This document shows positions 22,459 to 30,142 of a DNA stretch of 39,823 nucleotides, piece by piece. Below the pieces are notes generated by a model. It saw only the letters and a program-made list of their open reading frames with translations. It did not search any database and was not told the origin of the DNA. The DNA lies in the NCBI GenBank assembly GCA_018333835.1, contig JAGXSL010000172.1:1-39823 (forward strand), written 5' to 3'. Position 1 is the first letter of the stretch. Every line of letters begins with the position of its first letter. The stretch is from Lysobacteraceae bacterium. Its GTDB lineage: Bacteria; Pseudomonadota; Gammaproteobacteria; Xanthomonadales; Xanthomonadaceae. Both the position numbers and the translations under genes were made by a program.

Positions 22459-22482
22459 GCCCGCCCGTACGCCGGAGCCGCC

Positions 22483-22830
22483 ATGACGACCCTCGCCGAA
22501 CTCGCCACCGCCCGCTGCACGCCGCTGCGTGGCCCCGAACACCGGCTGCCGACCGGGCGCATCGCCGAGCTGCTGCGCCTGCTGCCGGAGGGCTGGCGGC
22601 AGGTCGACGACGGCCTCGCCATCGAGAAGACCTTCCGCTTCGCCGACTACCACCGCACGATGGCCTTCGTGAACGCACTCGCCTTCATCGCCCATGCCGA
22701 GGACCACCACCCGGACCTCGGCGTGCACTACGACCGCTGCGTGGTGCGCTACTCGACCCACGACGTCGGCGGGCTCTCGATCAACGACTTCGTCTGCGCC
22801 GCCAAGGCCGAGGCGCTGCTGGCGCGCTGA
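22483..22830 (+). CDS. phhB: 4a-hydroxytetrahydrobiopterin dehydratase (PCD/DCoH)
   Basis: A 115-residue protein that dehydrates 4a-hydroxytetrahydropterin, the by-product of aromatic amino-acid hydroxylases, so that the cofactor can be recycled. The signature E-D-HHPDLGVHYDRCVVRYSTHDVGGLSINDF (about 71-105) contains the catalytic histidine pair and the conserved Thr-His. FRFADYHRTMAFVNALAFIA is the usual preceding helix. Length is normal for a bacterial PhhB. No phenylalanine hydroxylase is nearby. A moonlighting role in molybdopterin or regulation has been proposed for relatives. Confidence 0.93.
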   Translation: MTTLAELATARCTPLRGPEHRLPTGRIAELLRLLPEGWRQVDDGLAIEKTFRFADYHRTMAFVNALAFIAHAEDHHPDLGVHYDRCVVRYSTHDVGGLSINDFVCAAKAEALLAR

Positions 22831-22896
22831 ACACCCCCAGCGAGGGGCCACAGGCATCGCGCGCGACACGGCCCGCAGCGCACGCGGGAACCTACC

Positions 22897-23850
22897 TCAA
22901 GCGAGGCGATCCAGCACCGCGCGCAGTTCGTCGCCGAGCGGTGCGGTCACGAGGTAGGACGTCGCGCCACCGTCGAGGGCGAACTCCATCGAGGCGGCGT
23001 GCAGGAACAGCCGCTTCAGGCCGGCCTGCTCGGCGAGGCGCTTGTTGGCCTCGCGATCGCCGTACTTCGGGTCGCCGGCGACCGGGTGGCCGACGTGGGC
23101 GGCATGCACGCGGATCTGGTGAGTGCGGCCGGTCTCGATGCGGATCTCGCAGAAGCTGTGGCCGCCTCTCCGCTCCAGCACCCGGATGTGGCTGACCGAG
23201 GGCTTGCCCTCGGGATCGACGCGCACCATCCGCTCGCCGCCCTGCAGCACCGACTTCCGCAGCGGGGCATCGACGGTGATCGTGCCGTCCGGCACGCGGC
23301 CGACGAGCAGGGCGAGGTAGCGCTTGCCGGGGCCTTCGTCGTCCTCGCCGCCGCGCATCAGGGCCTGCAGTTCCAGCAGGGCCGAGCGCTTCTTCGCCAG
23401 CACGATCACGCCCGAGGTGTCGCGGTCGAGCCGATGCACCAGTTCGATCGACTCGTTCGGCCGCAGGGCGCGAAGGCCCTCGATCACCCCGAAGCTGACC
23501 CCGGAGCCGCCGTGGGCGGCGATGCCGGAGGGCTTGTTCAGGGCCAGGATGGCCTTGTCCTCGAAGACGATGCTGGCGGCCAGGCGGTCCAGCAGGCTCT
23601 TCGGTGCGCTCCTGGGTTCACTCTCTTCGGCCAGTCGCACCGGCGGGATACGCACCTCGTCGCCCCCGTTCAGCCTGGTCTCCGGCTTGGCCCGGCCGCC
23701 GTTCACCCGCACCTGCCCCGAGCGCACGATCTTGTAGACGATCGAACGCGGCGCGCCCTTCAGCTGGCCGAGCAGGAAGTTGTCGAGGCGCTGGCCGTCG
23801 CGGTCGTCCGGCACGCGGACGAGACGGACACCACCGGCTTTCTCATTCAT
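22897..23850 (-). CDS. rluC: 23S rRNA pseudouridine synthase RluC
   Basis: A 317-residue enzyme with an N-terminal S4 RNA-binding domain (GQRLDNFLLGQLKGAPRSIVYKI..., about 19-75) and a RluA-type catalytic domain. The active-site motif ELVHRLDRDTSGVIVLAKK has catalytic Asp142, and GRTHQIRVHAAHVGHPVAGDPKYG is the second signature. RluC modifies U955, U2504 and U2580 of E. coli 23S rRNA. The divergent position next to rne, as in E. coli, supports RluC rather than RluA or RluD. The ATG at 23850 gives the usual short N-terminus before the S4 domain. Confidence 0.94.
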   Translation of the reverse strand: MNEKAGGVRLVRVPDDRDGQRLDNFLLGQLKGAPRSIVYKIVRSGQVRVNGGRAKPETRLNGGDEVRIPPVRLAEESEPRSAPKSLLDRLAASIVFEDKAILALNKPSGIAAHGGSGVSFGVIEGLRALRPNESIELVHRLDRDTSGVIVLAKKRSALLELQALMRGGEDDEGPGKRYLALLVGRVPDGTITVDAPLRKSVLQGGERMVRVDPEGKPSVSHIRVLERRGGHSFCEIRIETGRTHQIRVHAAHVGHPVAGDPKYGDREANKRLAEQAGLKRLFLHAASMEFALDGGATSYLVTAPLGDELRAVLDRLA

Positions 23851-24244
23851 GGGCGAGACCGACGGGATGGCGGGCCGGGGCGCATCTGTATACACTCCGC
23901 GCGCAGGCCCAAGGTTCTGATTCGCTTGGGAGTTGGCCGAAAGCCCCCTCCCCTGGGTTCCCGCCGAAACGCGACCACGCCCCCCGGGGGCGATCATGTT
24001 AGCGGCTTTCGCGTGGGCAGACCTGCCCCTGCCCGCCTGTCCCGAGGGGTTGCCCGACGGTCGTGCGGCAAGCACCGGCGTGGCCTGACGAACCGCCCGG
24101 ACCACTGGAATACCAAGAAGCGCTCCCGCGGGCATGGCCCGATGGTCCGAAGCGCTGGAAAGGTGCCAGGCGCCGCTTCCGCGGCGCCGGATGACGGGCC
24201 CCGAGCCGGCGTTCCTCGCGGTAGAGCGCGTGAGGAACCTGACA
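23851..24244 (+). promoter_or_regulatory. rne leader / rluC-rne divergent control region (394 bp)
   Basis: This gap has no protein gene. It holds a symmetric TGTATACA (23887-23894) overlapping a plus-strand TACACT (23891-23896) with a CGCGCGC discriminator. It also has a CCCCCGGGGG block near 23981-23990 and a strong hairpin (GGCGCCGC at 24169-24176, loop TTCC, GCGGCGCC at 24181-24188). If transcription starts near 23903, the rne leader is about 340 nt. E. coli rne has a leader of similar length, whose hairpins RNase E cleaves to control its own mRNA. A functional match here is inference, because I cannot align the structures. Confidence 0.6.
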
Positions 24245-27013
24245 ATGAAGCGGATGCTGATCAATGCCACGCAGGCCGAAGAACTGCGCGTGGCGATCGT
24301 GGACGGCCAGTCCCTGTACGACATCGACATCGAGCAGTCGGCCAAGGAACAGCGCAAATCCAACATCTACAAGGGCCGCATCACCCGGCTCGAACCCTCC
24401 CTCGAAGCGGCCTTCGTCGAATACGGCGGCGAGCGCCACGGCTTCCTGCCGCTGAAGGAGATCGCCCGCGAGTACTTCCAGCCGGGCACGAACCCCGACA
24501 AGAACAGCCTCAAGGAATGCCTGCGCGAAGGCCAGGAAGTGGTCGTCCAGGTCGACAAGGAGGAGCGCGGCAACAAGGGCGCGGCGCTGACGACCTTCAT
24601 CTCGCTGGCCGGCCGCTACATGGTGCTGATGCCGAACTCGCCGAACGCCGGCGGGGTGTCGCGGCGCATCGAGGGCGAGGACCGCCAGGCCCTCAAGGAG
24701 GCCCTGGACCGGATCAACATCCCCGATGACATGGGCGTCATCATCCGCACCGCCGGCGTCGGCCGCGATGCCGAGGAACTGCAGTGGGACCTCGCCTACC
24801 TGCTGCAGGTCTGGCGCGCCATCTGCGAGGCCGCCCTGTCGAAGCCGGCGCCCTTCCTGATCTACCAGGAATCGCGGCTGATCGTGCGCGCCCTGCGCGA
24901 CTACCTGCGCGGCGACATCAACGAGATCCTGATCGACACGCCGGCCATGTACGACGAGGCCCGCGAGTTCATGCAGCAGGTGATGCCGAACTCGCTGCGC
25001 AAGCTGAAGCTCTACAAGGACACGATCCCGCTGTTCAACCGCTTCCAGATCGAGTCGCAGATCGAGAACGCCTACGACCGCCACGTGCGCCTGCCTTCCG
25101 GCGGCATGCTGGTCATCGACCAGACGGAAGCCCTGACCGCCGTCGACGTCAACTCGGCGCGCGCCACCAAGGGCGGCGACATCGAGGAGACCGCGCTGCA
25201 GACCAACCTGGAGGCCGCCGACGAGGTGGCCCGCCAGCTGCGCCTGCGCGACTTGGGCGGCCTCGTCGTCATCGACTTCATCGACATGGGCTCGACCAAG
25301 GCCCAGCGCCAGGTCGAGGACCGCCTGCAGAACGCGCTCAAGCACGACCGCGCCCGCGTCCAGGTCGGCCGCATCTCGCGCTTCGGCCTGCTGGAGATGT
25401 CGCGCCAGCGCCTGCGTCCGTCGCTCGGCGAGAGCAGCCAGATGGTCTGCCCGCGTTGCGACGGCCATGGCCGCGTGCGCAGCGTCGAGTCGCTGTCGCT
25501 GTCGATCCTGCGCGTGGTCGAGGAGCACGCGATGAAGGAAAACACCGGTCAGGTGCTGGTGCAGGCCCCGTCGCAGATCGCCAACTACCTGCTCAACGAG
25601 AAGCGCCGCGCCATCCTCGAGATCGAGCAGCGCCACGACGCACCGATCATCATCGTCGCCGATGCCGAGTTGGAGACGCCGCACTACAACGTCACCCGCA
25701 TCCGCGAGAGCGAACTGGGCGAGGAGAGCGCCAAGCCCAGTTACCACCGCGGCAGCCCGCGCAAGCTGGAACTGCACGCCCTCACCAAGAACCAGCTCAA
25801 CATCCCGCCCCCGCCGGCGGTCACCAAGGTGCAGCCGGTCCAGCCGATGCCCAGCCGGCCGGCGCAGGAATCCGAGGGCGAGGTCGCCGTCGTGACGGCA
25901 CCGGCCGCGGCCCCCGCCACAGCCCCGCCCCGCGGCGGCTTCTGGAACCGCCTGATGGCCGGCCTGAGTTCGGTGTTCACTGGCGAGCCGGCGACGCCGC
26001 CCGCGGCCACGCCGGTCGCATCGACCCCGGCCAGACCCGCGGCCGAGCGTCCGCGTCGTGAAGAGCGCAGCGCGCGCGGCGAGCGCGGCCAGCGCGGAGA
26101 CAGGCCGCAGCGTGGCGAGCGCCCCGAGCGCGGCGAGAAAGCCGAGCGTGGCGAGAAGCCGGAGCAGGCCCGGCGCGAACGCAACGGCAAGCCGGAGCGC
26201 AGCCCGGAGGAGCAGAAGCGGATCGACGAACAGCGCAAGCTCGAGGAACAGCGCCGCCTCGAAAAGCAGCAGCGCCGCGAGGAACAGCAGCGGCGCGAGA
26301 CCGAGAAGGCCGAGGCGCGCCGGCAGGAACAGGCACGACGGCAGCAGGAGTCGCGTGCAGGCAACGGTCCGGCCGGGGATCCTCCGGCGTCCGTGGCGGC
26401 CGCGCCCGGGCAGGCCGTCGCGGGCATGCCGGTGCCGACCGCCGCCGCCGCCGCACCCGCCGCGGCGCTGGCCGATGCGACCCCGGCCGCAGCGGACGGC
26501 CTGATGACGGCCGAGGCCATGCCGGAGGCCGCCGCCGTCCCGACGCACGAACAAGCCGACCCTTCCGAAGCCGCCGGCAGCGGCAAGCGGCGTCGCGGAC
26601 GCCGTGGCGGCCGTCGCCGTCGCCGCGGCCAAGGCGAGGCAACCGGCACCGAGGGTGGCCAGCAGGACCAGGACGATCCGTCCTTCGATCCCGAGGACGA
26701 TCCCGAGGAAACACCGGCCGCCACCCGCGGCGATGACGCGCCGGCGTCGGCTCCGGCCCAGGTCCTGCGCCTGCTGACCGCGGTCGAATCGGATTTCGAG
26801 GATCTGCCGGCCCCAACCCCGGCCACGGTCCAGGCCGTACCAGCCGTGACCGAGGCCCAGCCAACCGTGGTCGAAGCAGCCCCAGCCCCGGCGGTGCCCG
26901 AAACCCAAGCTGCCGTGGTCGAAACCTTGCCGGCCCCGCGACAACCGGACCTGCTGCTCGATCTGCCGGACGATGCCGGGGAACGCCGCCCCGAGGAATC
27001 GCCCCGGCCCTGA
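24245..27013 (+). CDS. rne: Ribonuclease E
   Basis: A 922-residue endoribonuclease and RNA-degradosome scaffold. The catalytic half (1-510) shows [22 protein letters not shown], an S1 domain (about 35-125), metal-binding D301 (AVDVNS) and D344 (VIDFIDM), and the Zn-link cysteines C402 and C405 (VCPRCDGHG), matching E. coli D303/D346 and C404/C407. The C-terminal half is low complexity. [14 protein letters not shown] (about 565-578) is a likely amphipathic membrane anchor, followed by arginine/glutamate-rich RNA-binding tracts (RGER repeats, then EEQ/RR coiled segments) and [17 protein letters not shown] near 780. The alanine/proline-rich tail may carry partner motifs I cannot assign. GAGG lies 7-10 nt before the ATG. 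Confidence 0.97.
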   Translation: MKRMLINATQAEELRVAIVDGQSLYDIDIEQSAKEQRKSNIYKGRITRLEPSLEAAFVEYGGERHGFLPLKEIAREYFQPGTNPDKNSLKECLREGQEVVVQVDKEERGNKGAALTTFISLAGRYMVLMPNSPNAGGVSRRIEGEDRQALKEALDRINIPDDMGVIIRTAGVGRDAEELQWDLAYLLQVWRAICEAALSKPAPFLIYQESRLIVRALRDYLRGDINEILIDTPAMYDEAREFMQQVMPNSLRKLKLYKDTIPLFNRFQIESQIENAYDRHVRLPSGGMLVIDQTEALTAVDVNSARATKGGDIEETALQTNLEAADEVARQLRLRDLGGLVVIDFIDMGSTKAQRQVEDRLQNALKHDRARVQVGRISRFGLLEMSRQRLRPSLGESSQMVCPRCDGHGRVRSVESLSLSILRVVEEHAMKENTGQVLVQAPSQIANYLLNEKRRAILEIEQRHDAPIIIVADAELETPHYNVTRIRESELGEESAKPSYHRGSPRKLELHALTKNQLNIPPPPAVTKVQPVQPMPSRPAQESEGEVAVVTAPAAAPATAPPRGGFWNRLMAGLSSVFTGEPATPPAATPVASTPARPAAERPRREERSARGERGQRGDRPQRGERPERGEKAERGEKPEQARRERNGKPERSPEEQKRIDEQRKLEEQRRLEKQQRREEQQRRETEKAEARRQEQARRQQESRAGNGPAGDPPASVAAAPGQAVAGMPVPTAAAAAPAAALADATPAAADGLMTAEAMPEAAAVPTHEQADPSEAAGSGKRRRGRRGGRRRRRGQGEATGTEGGQQDQDDPSFDPEDDPEETPAATRGDDAPASAPAQVLRLLTAVESDFEDLPAPTPATVQAVPAVTEAQPTVVEAAPAPAVPETQAAVVETLPAPRQPDLLLDLPDDAGERRPEESPRP

Positions 27014-27028
27014 AGCCGGAACCAAGCC

Positions 27029-27048
27029 GCCGCCCGCAGCAGGGCGGC
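27029..27048. terminator. Stem-loop between rne and the response-regulator gene
   Basis: GCCGCCC (27029-27035) pairs with GGGCGGC (27042-27048) around a 6-nt loop, 15 nt after the rne stop, in the 73-bp gap of two convergent genes. With no T-run on either side, it may be a modest bidirectional terminator. Confidence 0.38.
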
Positions 27049-27086
27049 CCGACCGGGGACCGAGGTGGCCGGCCTTGGGCCGTCGC

Positions 27087-27731
27087 TCAGTGCGGGGCGA
27101 GGTAGGCGTCGTGGACCCCGTACTGGGTAGCCAGCCGCGCCAGGGACAGCGTGTCCTTGATCGAGAGCTTGTCCAGCAGGCGGTATTTGTGGGTCGCGAC
27201 GGTCTTCCCCGACAGGTGCAGGCGGCGGCCGATCTCCTCCAGCTTCAGGCCCTGGCAGAGCAGCTTGGCGACCTCCATCTCGCGCGGCGACAGGGCCTCG
27301 AAGGGCGAAGCCCCTTCGTTCCCGGCGAGCGCGAGGTGCTGGGCCACTTCCGCGGCGAGGTAGCGGCGACCGCGCGCGGCCTCGCGGATGGCGCGGAGCA
27401 GTTCCTGGGCGTCACAGGCCTTGCCGACATAGGCATGGGCGCCCGCCTCCATCAGCCGGCGCGGCATCGGACCATCCTGCTGCACGGAACAGATGACCAC
27501 GCGGCTGCTGGCACCGGCCTTGGCCAGCCGTTCAGTGACCTCCAGCCCACTGACGCCGGGCAGGTGCAAGTCGCAGAGCACCACGTCGGGCTTGAGCTGG
27601 CGGATCAGCGGCAAGGCCGCCTCGCCATCCTCGGCCTCTCCCACCACCCGCAGGTCGGTCTCGCGCTCGAGGATGAGCCGGTAACCAGTGCGCACCAGGG
27701 CGTGGTCGTCCAGCAGGAACACGGTGATCAT
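27087..27731 (-). CDS. GacA/UvrY-like response regulator (NarL/FixJ family)
   Basis: A 214-residue two-domain regulator. The receiver domain has DD at 8-9, phospho-acceptor D54 (VVLCDLHLPGVSGLE) and a conserved K in YVGKACDA. The C-terminal LuxR-type helix-turn-helix reads LSPREMEVAKLLCQGLKLEEIGRRLHLSGKTVATHKYRLLDKL. The spacing SPFEALS before it, and VRTGYRLIL and GLEVTERLAK in the receiver, resemble GacA/UvrY, which in other gammaproteobacteria switch on small RNAs that titrate CsrA. The usual downstream uvrC and a cognate sensor kinase are absent here, so orthology is not certain. ATG 27731 places the first strand correctly. Confidence 0.88.
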   Translation of the reverse strand: MITVFLLDDHALVRTGYRLILERETDLRVVGEAEDGEAALPLIRQLKPDVVLCDLHLPGVSGLEVTERLAKAGASSRVVICSVQQDGPMPRRLMEAGAHAYVGKACDAQELLRAIREAARGRRYLAAEVAQHLALAGNEGASPFEALSPREMEVAKLLCQGLKLEEIGRRLHLSGKTVATHKYRLLDKLSIKDTLSLARLATQYGVHDAYLAPH

Positions 27732-27770
27732 GCGTCCTCCGCGCCCGGGCGTTGTGCCGGGCATGGGAAG

Positions 27771-27799
27771 AGACTAGGCAGACCGCCGAGTGCGGGCAA
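27771..27799 (-). promoter_or_regulatory. Putative promoter of the GacA-like gene
   Basis: On the minus strand, TTGCCC (complement of 27794-27799) is followed after 17 bp by TAGTCT (complement of 27771-27776). The start would be near 27764, about 33 nt before the ATG. The spacing is ideal, but the -10 matches consensus at only three positions. Confidence 0.35.
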
Positions 27800-27904
27800 G
27801 CGGTGGATTCCGGCCTTCGCGTAGGAAATCGATGCGGCCCTCGACCGGAGGAATCCTACCCTTCGCCATCGGAACCGCCGGCCGACGGGCAGCTGCGCCT
27901 GGAG

Positions 27905-28040
27905 GGCGAGCCTGTCGGTGTATCGGGGCGGACTTCCCGGGGCGAGCCTGTCGGCGGATCGGAGTGCGCTCGAACTCGGCAAGGCGAGCCTGTCGGCGGA
28001 TCGGATCCGGTTCGTGCTGGCGAGCCTGTCGGCGGATCGG
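27905..28040. repeat. Four interspersed copies of a 22-bp direct repeat
   Basis: Core GCGAGCCTGTCGGCGGATCG, flanked by one more G on each side, occurs at 27941-27962, 27983-28004 and 28019-28040 without change. A diverged copy (GTGTA instead of GCGGA) is at 27905-27926. Start-to-start distances are 36, 42 and 36 bp, with unrelated 14-, 20- and 14-bp spacers. Repeat and spacer are too short and too regular for a CRISPR array, and no cas genes are present. Confidence 0.9.
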
Positions 28041-28210
28041 GCCACCTGCTTCCCGCGCGATCGGGCTTCCTGCCCTCACGCGCGGCGCTCGGCTCCTGCC
28101 TCGCTGCCGCAGGTCGGCCCTCACCACCGCGGCTCGCCCGACAGGCACCGCGCTTGCGACCACGGCTCGCCCACGCTCGTGGTGTAGCCATGCCGCAGCG
28201 TGTTTGTGAT

Positions 28211-28225
28211 CCCGGCCTTGCCGGG
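28211..28225. repeat. REP-like stem-loop
   Basis: CCCGGC (28211-28216), CTT loop, GCCGGG (28220-28225). A perfect 6-bp stem inside the repeat spacer. It resembles a small repetitive extragenic palindrome. Its copy number elsewhere cannot be judged from this window. Confidence 0.5.
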
Positions 28226-28290
28226 TGCTTCGCTCCACGACCCGCCGGGAACGATCCGCGCCGTGCCCGTGGGCCATGGGGATCGCAGGA

Positions 28291-28309
28291 GGCGCACACG
28301 ACGTGCGCC
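28291..28309. repeat. Perfect 7-bp stem-loop in the repeat spacer
   Basis: GGCGCAC (28291-28297), loop ACGAC, GTGCGCC (28303-28309). It could be a structured RNA element or the terminator of the minus-strand transcript entering from the 5'-nucleotidase gene. There is no T-tract. Confidence 0.5.
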
Positions 28310-28360
28310 GTCCGGTGACTGCGGAGCGGGACGCGTAGCCGTCGCCGGCCGCGACCCCAT

Positions 28361-28480
28361 GGACCACGAAGGCAGGCGCGTCCGGAACCGTCGGCCCCGT
28401 GGCCCACGAAGGCAGGCGCGTCCGGGACGGTGGACCGAGTGGGCCGCGCAGGCAGGCGCACCCGGGATTCCTTCACTCGT
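28361..28480. repeat. Three tandem 40-bp units
   Basis: Units start at 28361, 28401 and 28441. The shared core is CACGAAGGCAGGCGCGTCCG in the first two and is diverged in the third (CGCGCAGGCAGGCGCACCCG). The second halves of the units differ more. The last unit runs 8 bp into the 3' end of the 5'-nucleotidase gene (stop at 28473). The period is not a multiple of three, so it is not a coding repeat. Confidence 0.8.
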
Positions 28481-29366
28481 TGGAGACCCCGTGCGGCACG
28501 TGGCCGGCGGCGACATGCTGCATCGCGCTCTCGATGTTGTGCATCGAATCGTCGAAGAAGATGTCGGCGCCGAAGGTCTCGAGGAAAGGCCCCTTCGGCC
28601 GGCCGCCGAGGAACAGCGCCTCGTCGAGGCGGATGCCCCATTCGCGCAGGGTCAGGATGACGCGCTTGTGCGCCGGCGCGGAACGGGCGGTGACCAACGC
28701 GATGCGGATCGGCGGGTCGTCGGCCGGCAAGGCCTGCTGCAGGTCGTGCAGGGCCGCGAGGAAGCCGCGGAAGGGGCCGCCGGACAGCGGTTCGGCGGCG
28801 CGTTCGCTCTCGTGCGCGTGGAAGGCCAGCAGCCCGGATTGCTGCGAAACCCGCTCGCTCTCGTCGCCGAAGATCACCGCGTCGCCGTCGAAGGCGATCC
28901 GCAGTTGCGGGTGCGGCTCCACCTGCGGCCGCGTGGCGGAAGGCAGGATGGTGGCGGCGGCGACGCCGTGCTCCAGCGCGCTGCGTACGCTGGCCGGGTT
29001 GGCGCTCAGGAACAGCTGGGCGCCGAACGGCGTGATGTAGGGATGGGTGTCGGCACCGGCGGTGAACACCGCGCGCACGATCGGCAGACCGTAGTGCTCG
29101 ATGGCGTTGAAGATGCGCAGGCCGGTGTCGGCGGAATTGCGCGAGAGCAGGATCACCTCCACCGGCGGCACGCCCTCGGGCAAGCTGCGGTTGAGTGCCA
29201 GCAGCTTGCGCACCAGCGGGAAGGCGATGCCCGGCCGCAGCAGCACGTTCTCGTGGCGACGCTGGTACTCGGCGTAGGCCAGCAGGCCCTCGCGCTCGAA
29301 CAGGGCGTGGCCGTCCTCGAGGTCGAACAGCGCGCGGGCGGTGATGGCGACGGTGAGCGGGCGCAT
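28473..29366 (-). CDS. Cytosolic-type 5'-nucleotidase
   Basis: A 297-residue protein matching the bacterial relatives of vertebrate cytosolic 5'-nucleotidase I. Landmarks are VILLSRNSADTGLRIFNAIEHYGL, LRIAFDGDAVIFGDESE, IALVTARSAPAHKRVILTLREWG, LFLGGRPKGPFLETF and DIFFDDSMHN, a HAD-like arrangement with the catalytic aspartates in DGD and the metal-binding DD near the end. It dephosphorylates nucleoside monophosphates such as AMP, and possibly NMN. Its start overlaps the nadK stop by one base, so the two are coupled. With glutamate dehydrogenase upstream this makes a cofactor-centred operon. The extreme C-terminus overlaps the 40-bp repeat. Confidence 0.88.
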   Translation of the reverse strand: MRPLTVAITARALFDLEDGHALFEREGLLAYAEYQRRHENVLLRPGIAFPLVRKLLALNRSLPEGVPPVEVILLSRNSADTGLRIFNAIEHYGLPIVRAVFTAGADTHPYITPFGAQLFLSANPASVRSALEHGVAAATILPSATRPQVEPHPQLRIAFDGDAVIFGDESERVSQQSGLLAFHAHESERAAEPLSGGPFRGFLAALHDLQQALPADDPPIRIALVTARSAPAHKRVILTLREWGIRLDEALFLGGRPKGPFLETFGADIFFDDSMHNIESAMQHVAAGHVPHGVSNE

Positions 29367-30130
29367 CAGCCTTCGAACTGCTCGTCGAGGATGCGTTCGG
29401 CCAGTTCGTGGCCGGGGTCGAACAGCAGGGTGACGGTGCGCTCGCGCGACTGCCGGATGCTGACCTCGACCACGTGGCGGACCTCGTGGGAATCGGCGGT
29501 GGCGCTGACCGGTCGCTTCAGCGCATCGAGCACCTCGAGGCTGACCTCGACGTCGGCGCGCAGGATCGCGCCACGCCAGCGTCGCGGCCGGAAGGCCGCG
29601 ATCGGGGTCAAGGCCACCACGTCGGTGCCGAGCGGCAGGATCGGCCCGTGCGCCGAGTAGTTGTAGGCGGTCGAACCGGCCGGCGTGGCGACCAGCACGC
29701 CGTCGCAGACCAGTTCGTCGAGCTTGCGCTGGCCGTTGACGTGGATGCGCAGGTGCGCCGCCTGGCGGGTCTGCCGGAGCAGGGCGACCTCGTTGTAGGC
29801 CAACGAGTCCACCGTGGTCCCGCCTTCGGTGACCGCCCGCATCTCCAACGGCCGCAGCACGCTCGGGCGGGCGCTGGCGAGGCGTTCCTCGATGGCCTCG
29901 GGGTGGTACTGGTTCATCAGGAAGCCGACCGTGCCGAGCTTCATGCCGTAGACCGGCAGGCCCAAGCCCCCGTGGCGGTGCAGGGTCTGGAGCATGAAGC
30001 CATCACCACCGAGCGCCACCAGCACCTCGGCCTCGGCCGGCGCGCAGGCGCCGAGCCGGGCCACCAGCACCTCGCGCGCAGCCTGTGCCTCGGGCGTCGG
30101 ACCGGCCAGCACGGCGATGCGCGGGGTCAT
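29366..30130 (-). CDS. nadK: NAD kinase
   Basis: A 254-residue enzyme that phosphorylates NAD+ to NADP+. The invariant GGDG motif is at 41-44 ([15 protein letters not shown]). [26 protein letters not shown] and the glycine-rich [24 protein letters not shown], which forms the nucleotide pocket, follow in order. It is on the short side of the family (E. coli about 290) and starts almost directly with the first strand. It begins 12 bp after the glutamate dehydrogenase stop and overlaps the nucleotidase start, so the three are cotranscribed. Confidence 0.96.
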   Translation of the reverse strand: MTPRIAVLAGPTPEAQAAREVLVARLGACAPAEAEVLVALGGDGFMLQTLHRHGGLGLPVYGMKLGTVGFLMNQYHPEAIEERLASARPSVLRPLEMRAVTEGGTTVDSLAYNEVALLRQTRQAAHLRIHVNGQRKLDELVCDGVLVATPAGSTAYNYSAHGPILPLGTDVVALTPIAAFRPRRWRGAILRADVEVSLEVLDALKRPVSATADSHEVRHVVEVSIRQSRERTVTLLFDPGHELAERILDEQFEG

Positions 30131-30142
30131 GCGCGGGTTCCC

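Larger units (their letters stand above)
27732..28472. other. 741-bp gene-free spacer made of several repeat types
   Basis: I see no recognisable gene here. The spacer holds, in order, the promoter region of the GacA-like gene, four copies of a 22-bp repeat (27905-28040), two copies of ACC-R-CGGCTCGCCC (28126 and 28159), stem-loops at 28211-28225 and 28291-28309, and three 40-bp tandem units (28361-28480). Long open frames exist on both strands but encode only repetitive GEPVGGS-like or DRLA-like peptides, which is expected of repeated high-G+C DNA. Adjacent genes are both on the minus strand, so the region is downstream of the 5'-nucleotidase gene and upstream of the regulator. Confidence 0.75.

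Noticed and set aside
22831-22896. A terminator between phhB and rluC
   Set aside because: The 66-bp convergent gap has no stable hairpin or T-tract that I can see.
27905-28040. CRISPR array
   Set aside because: Repeats are 22 bp with 14-20-bp spacers, only four copies exist, and no cas gene is present. Spacers are shorter than any known array.
27752-28318. A repeat-peptide gene (GEPVGGS units) on the plus strand, or its minus-strand counterpart with DRLA units
   Set aside because: Both strands are open because the DNA is repeated and GC-rich. There is no ribosome site, signal peptide or recognisable domain, and the repeats are identical in DNA rather than only in protein.
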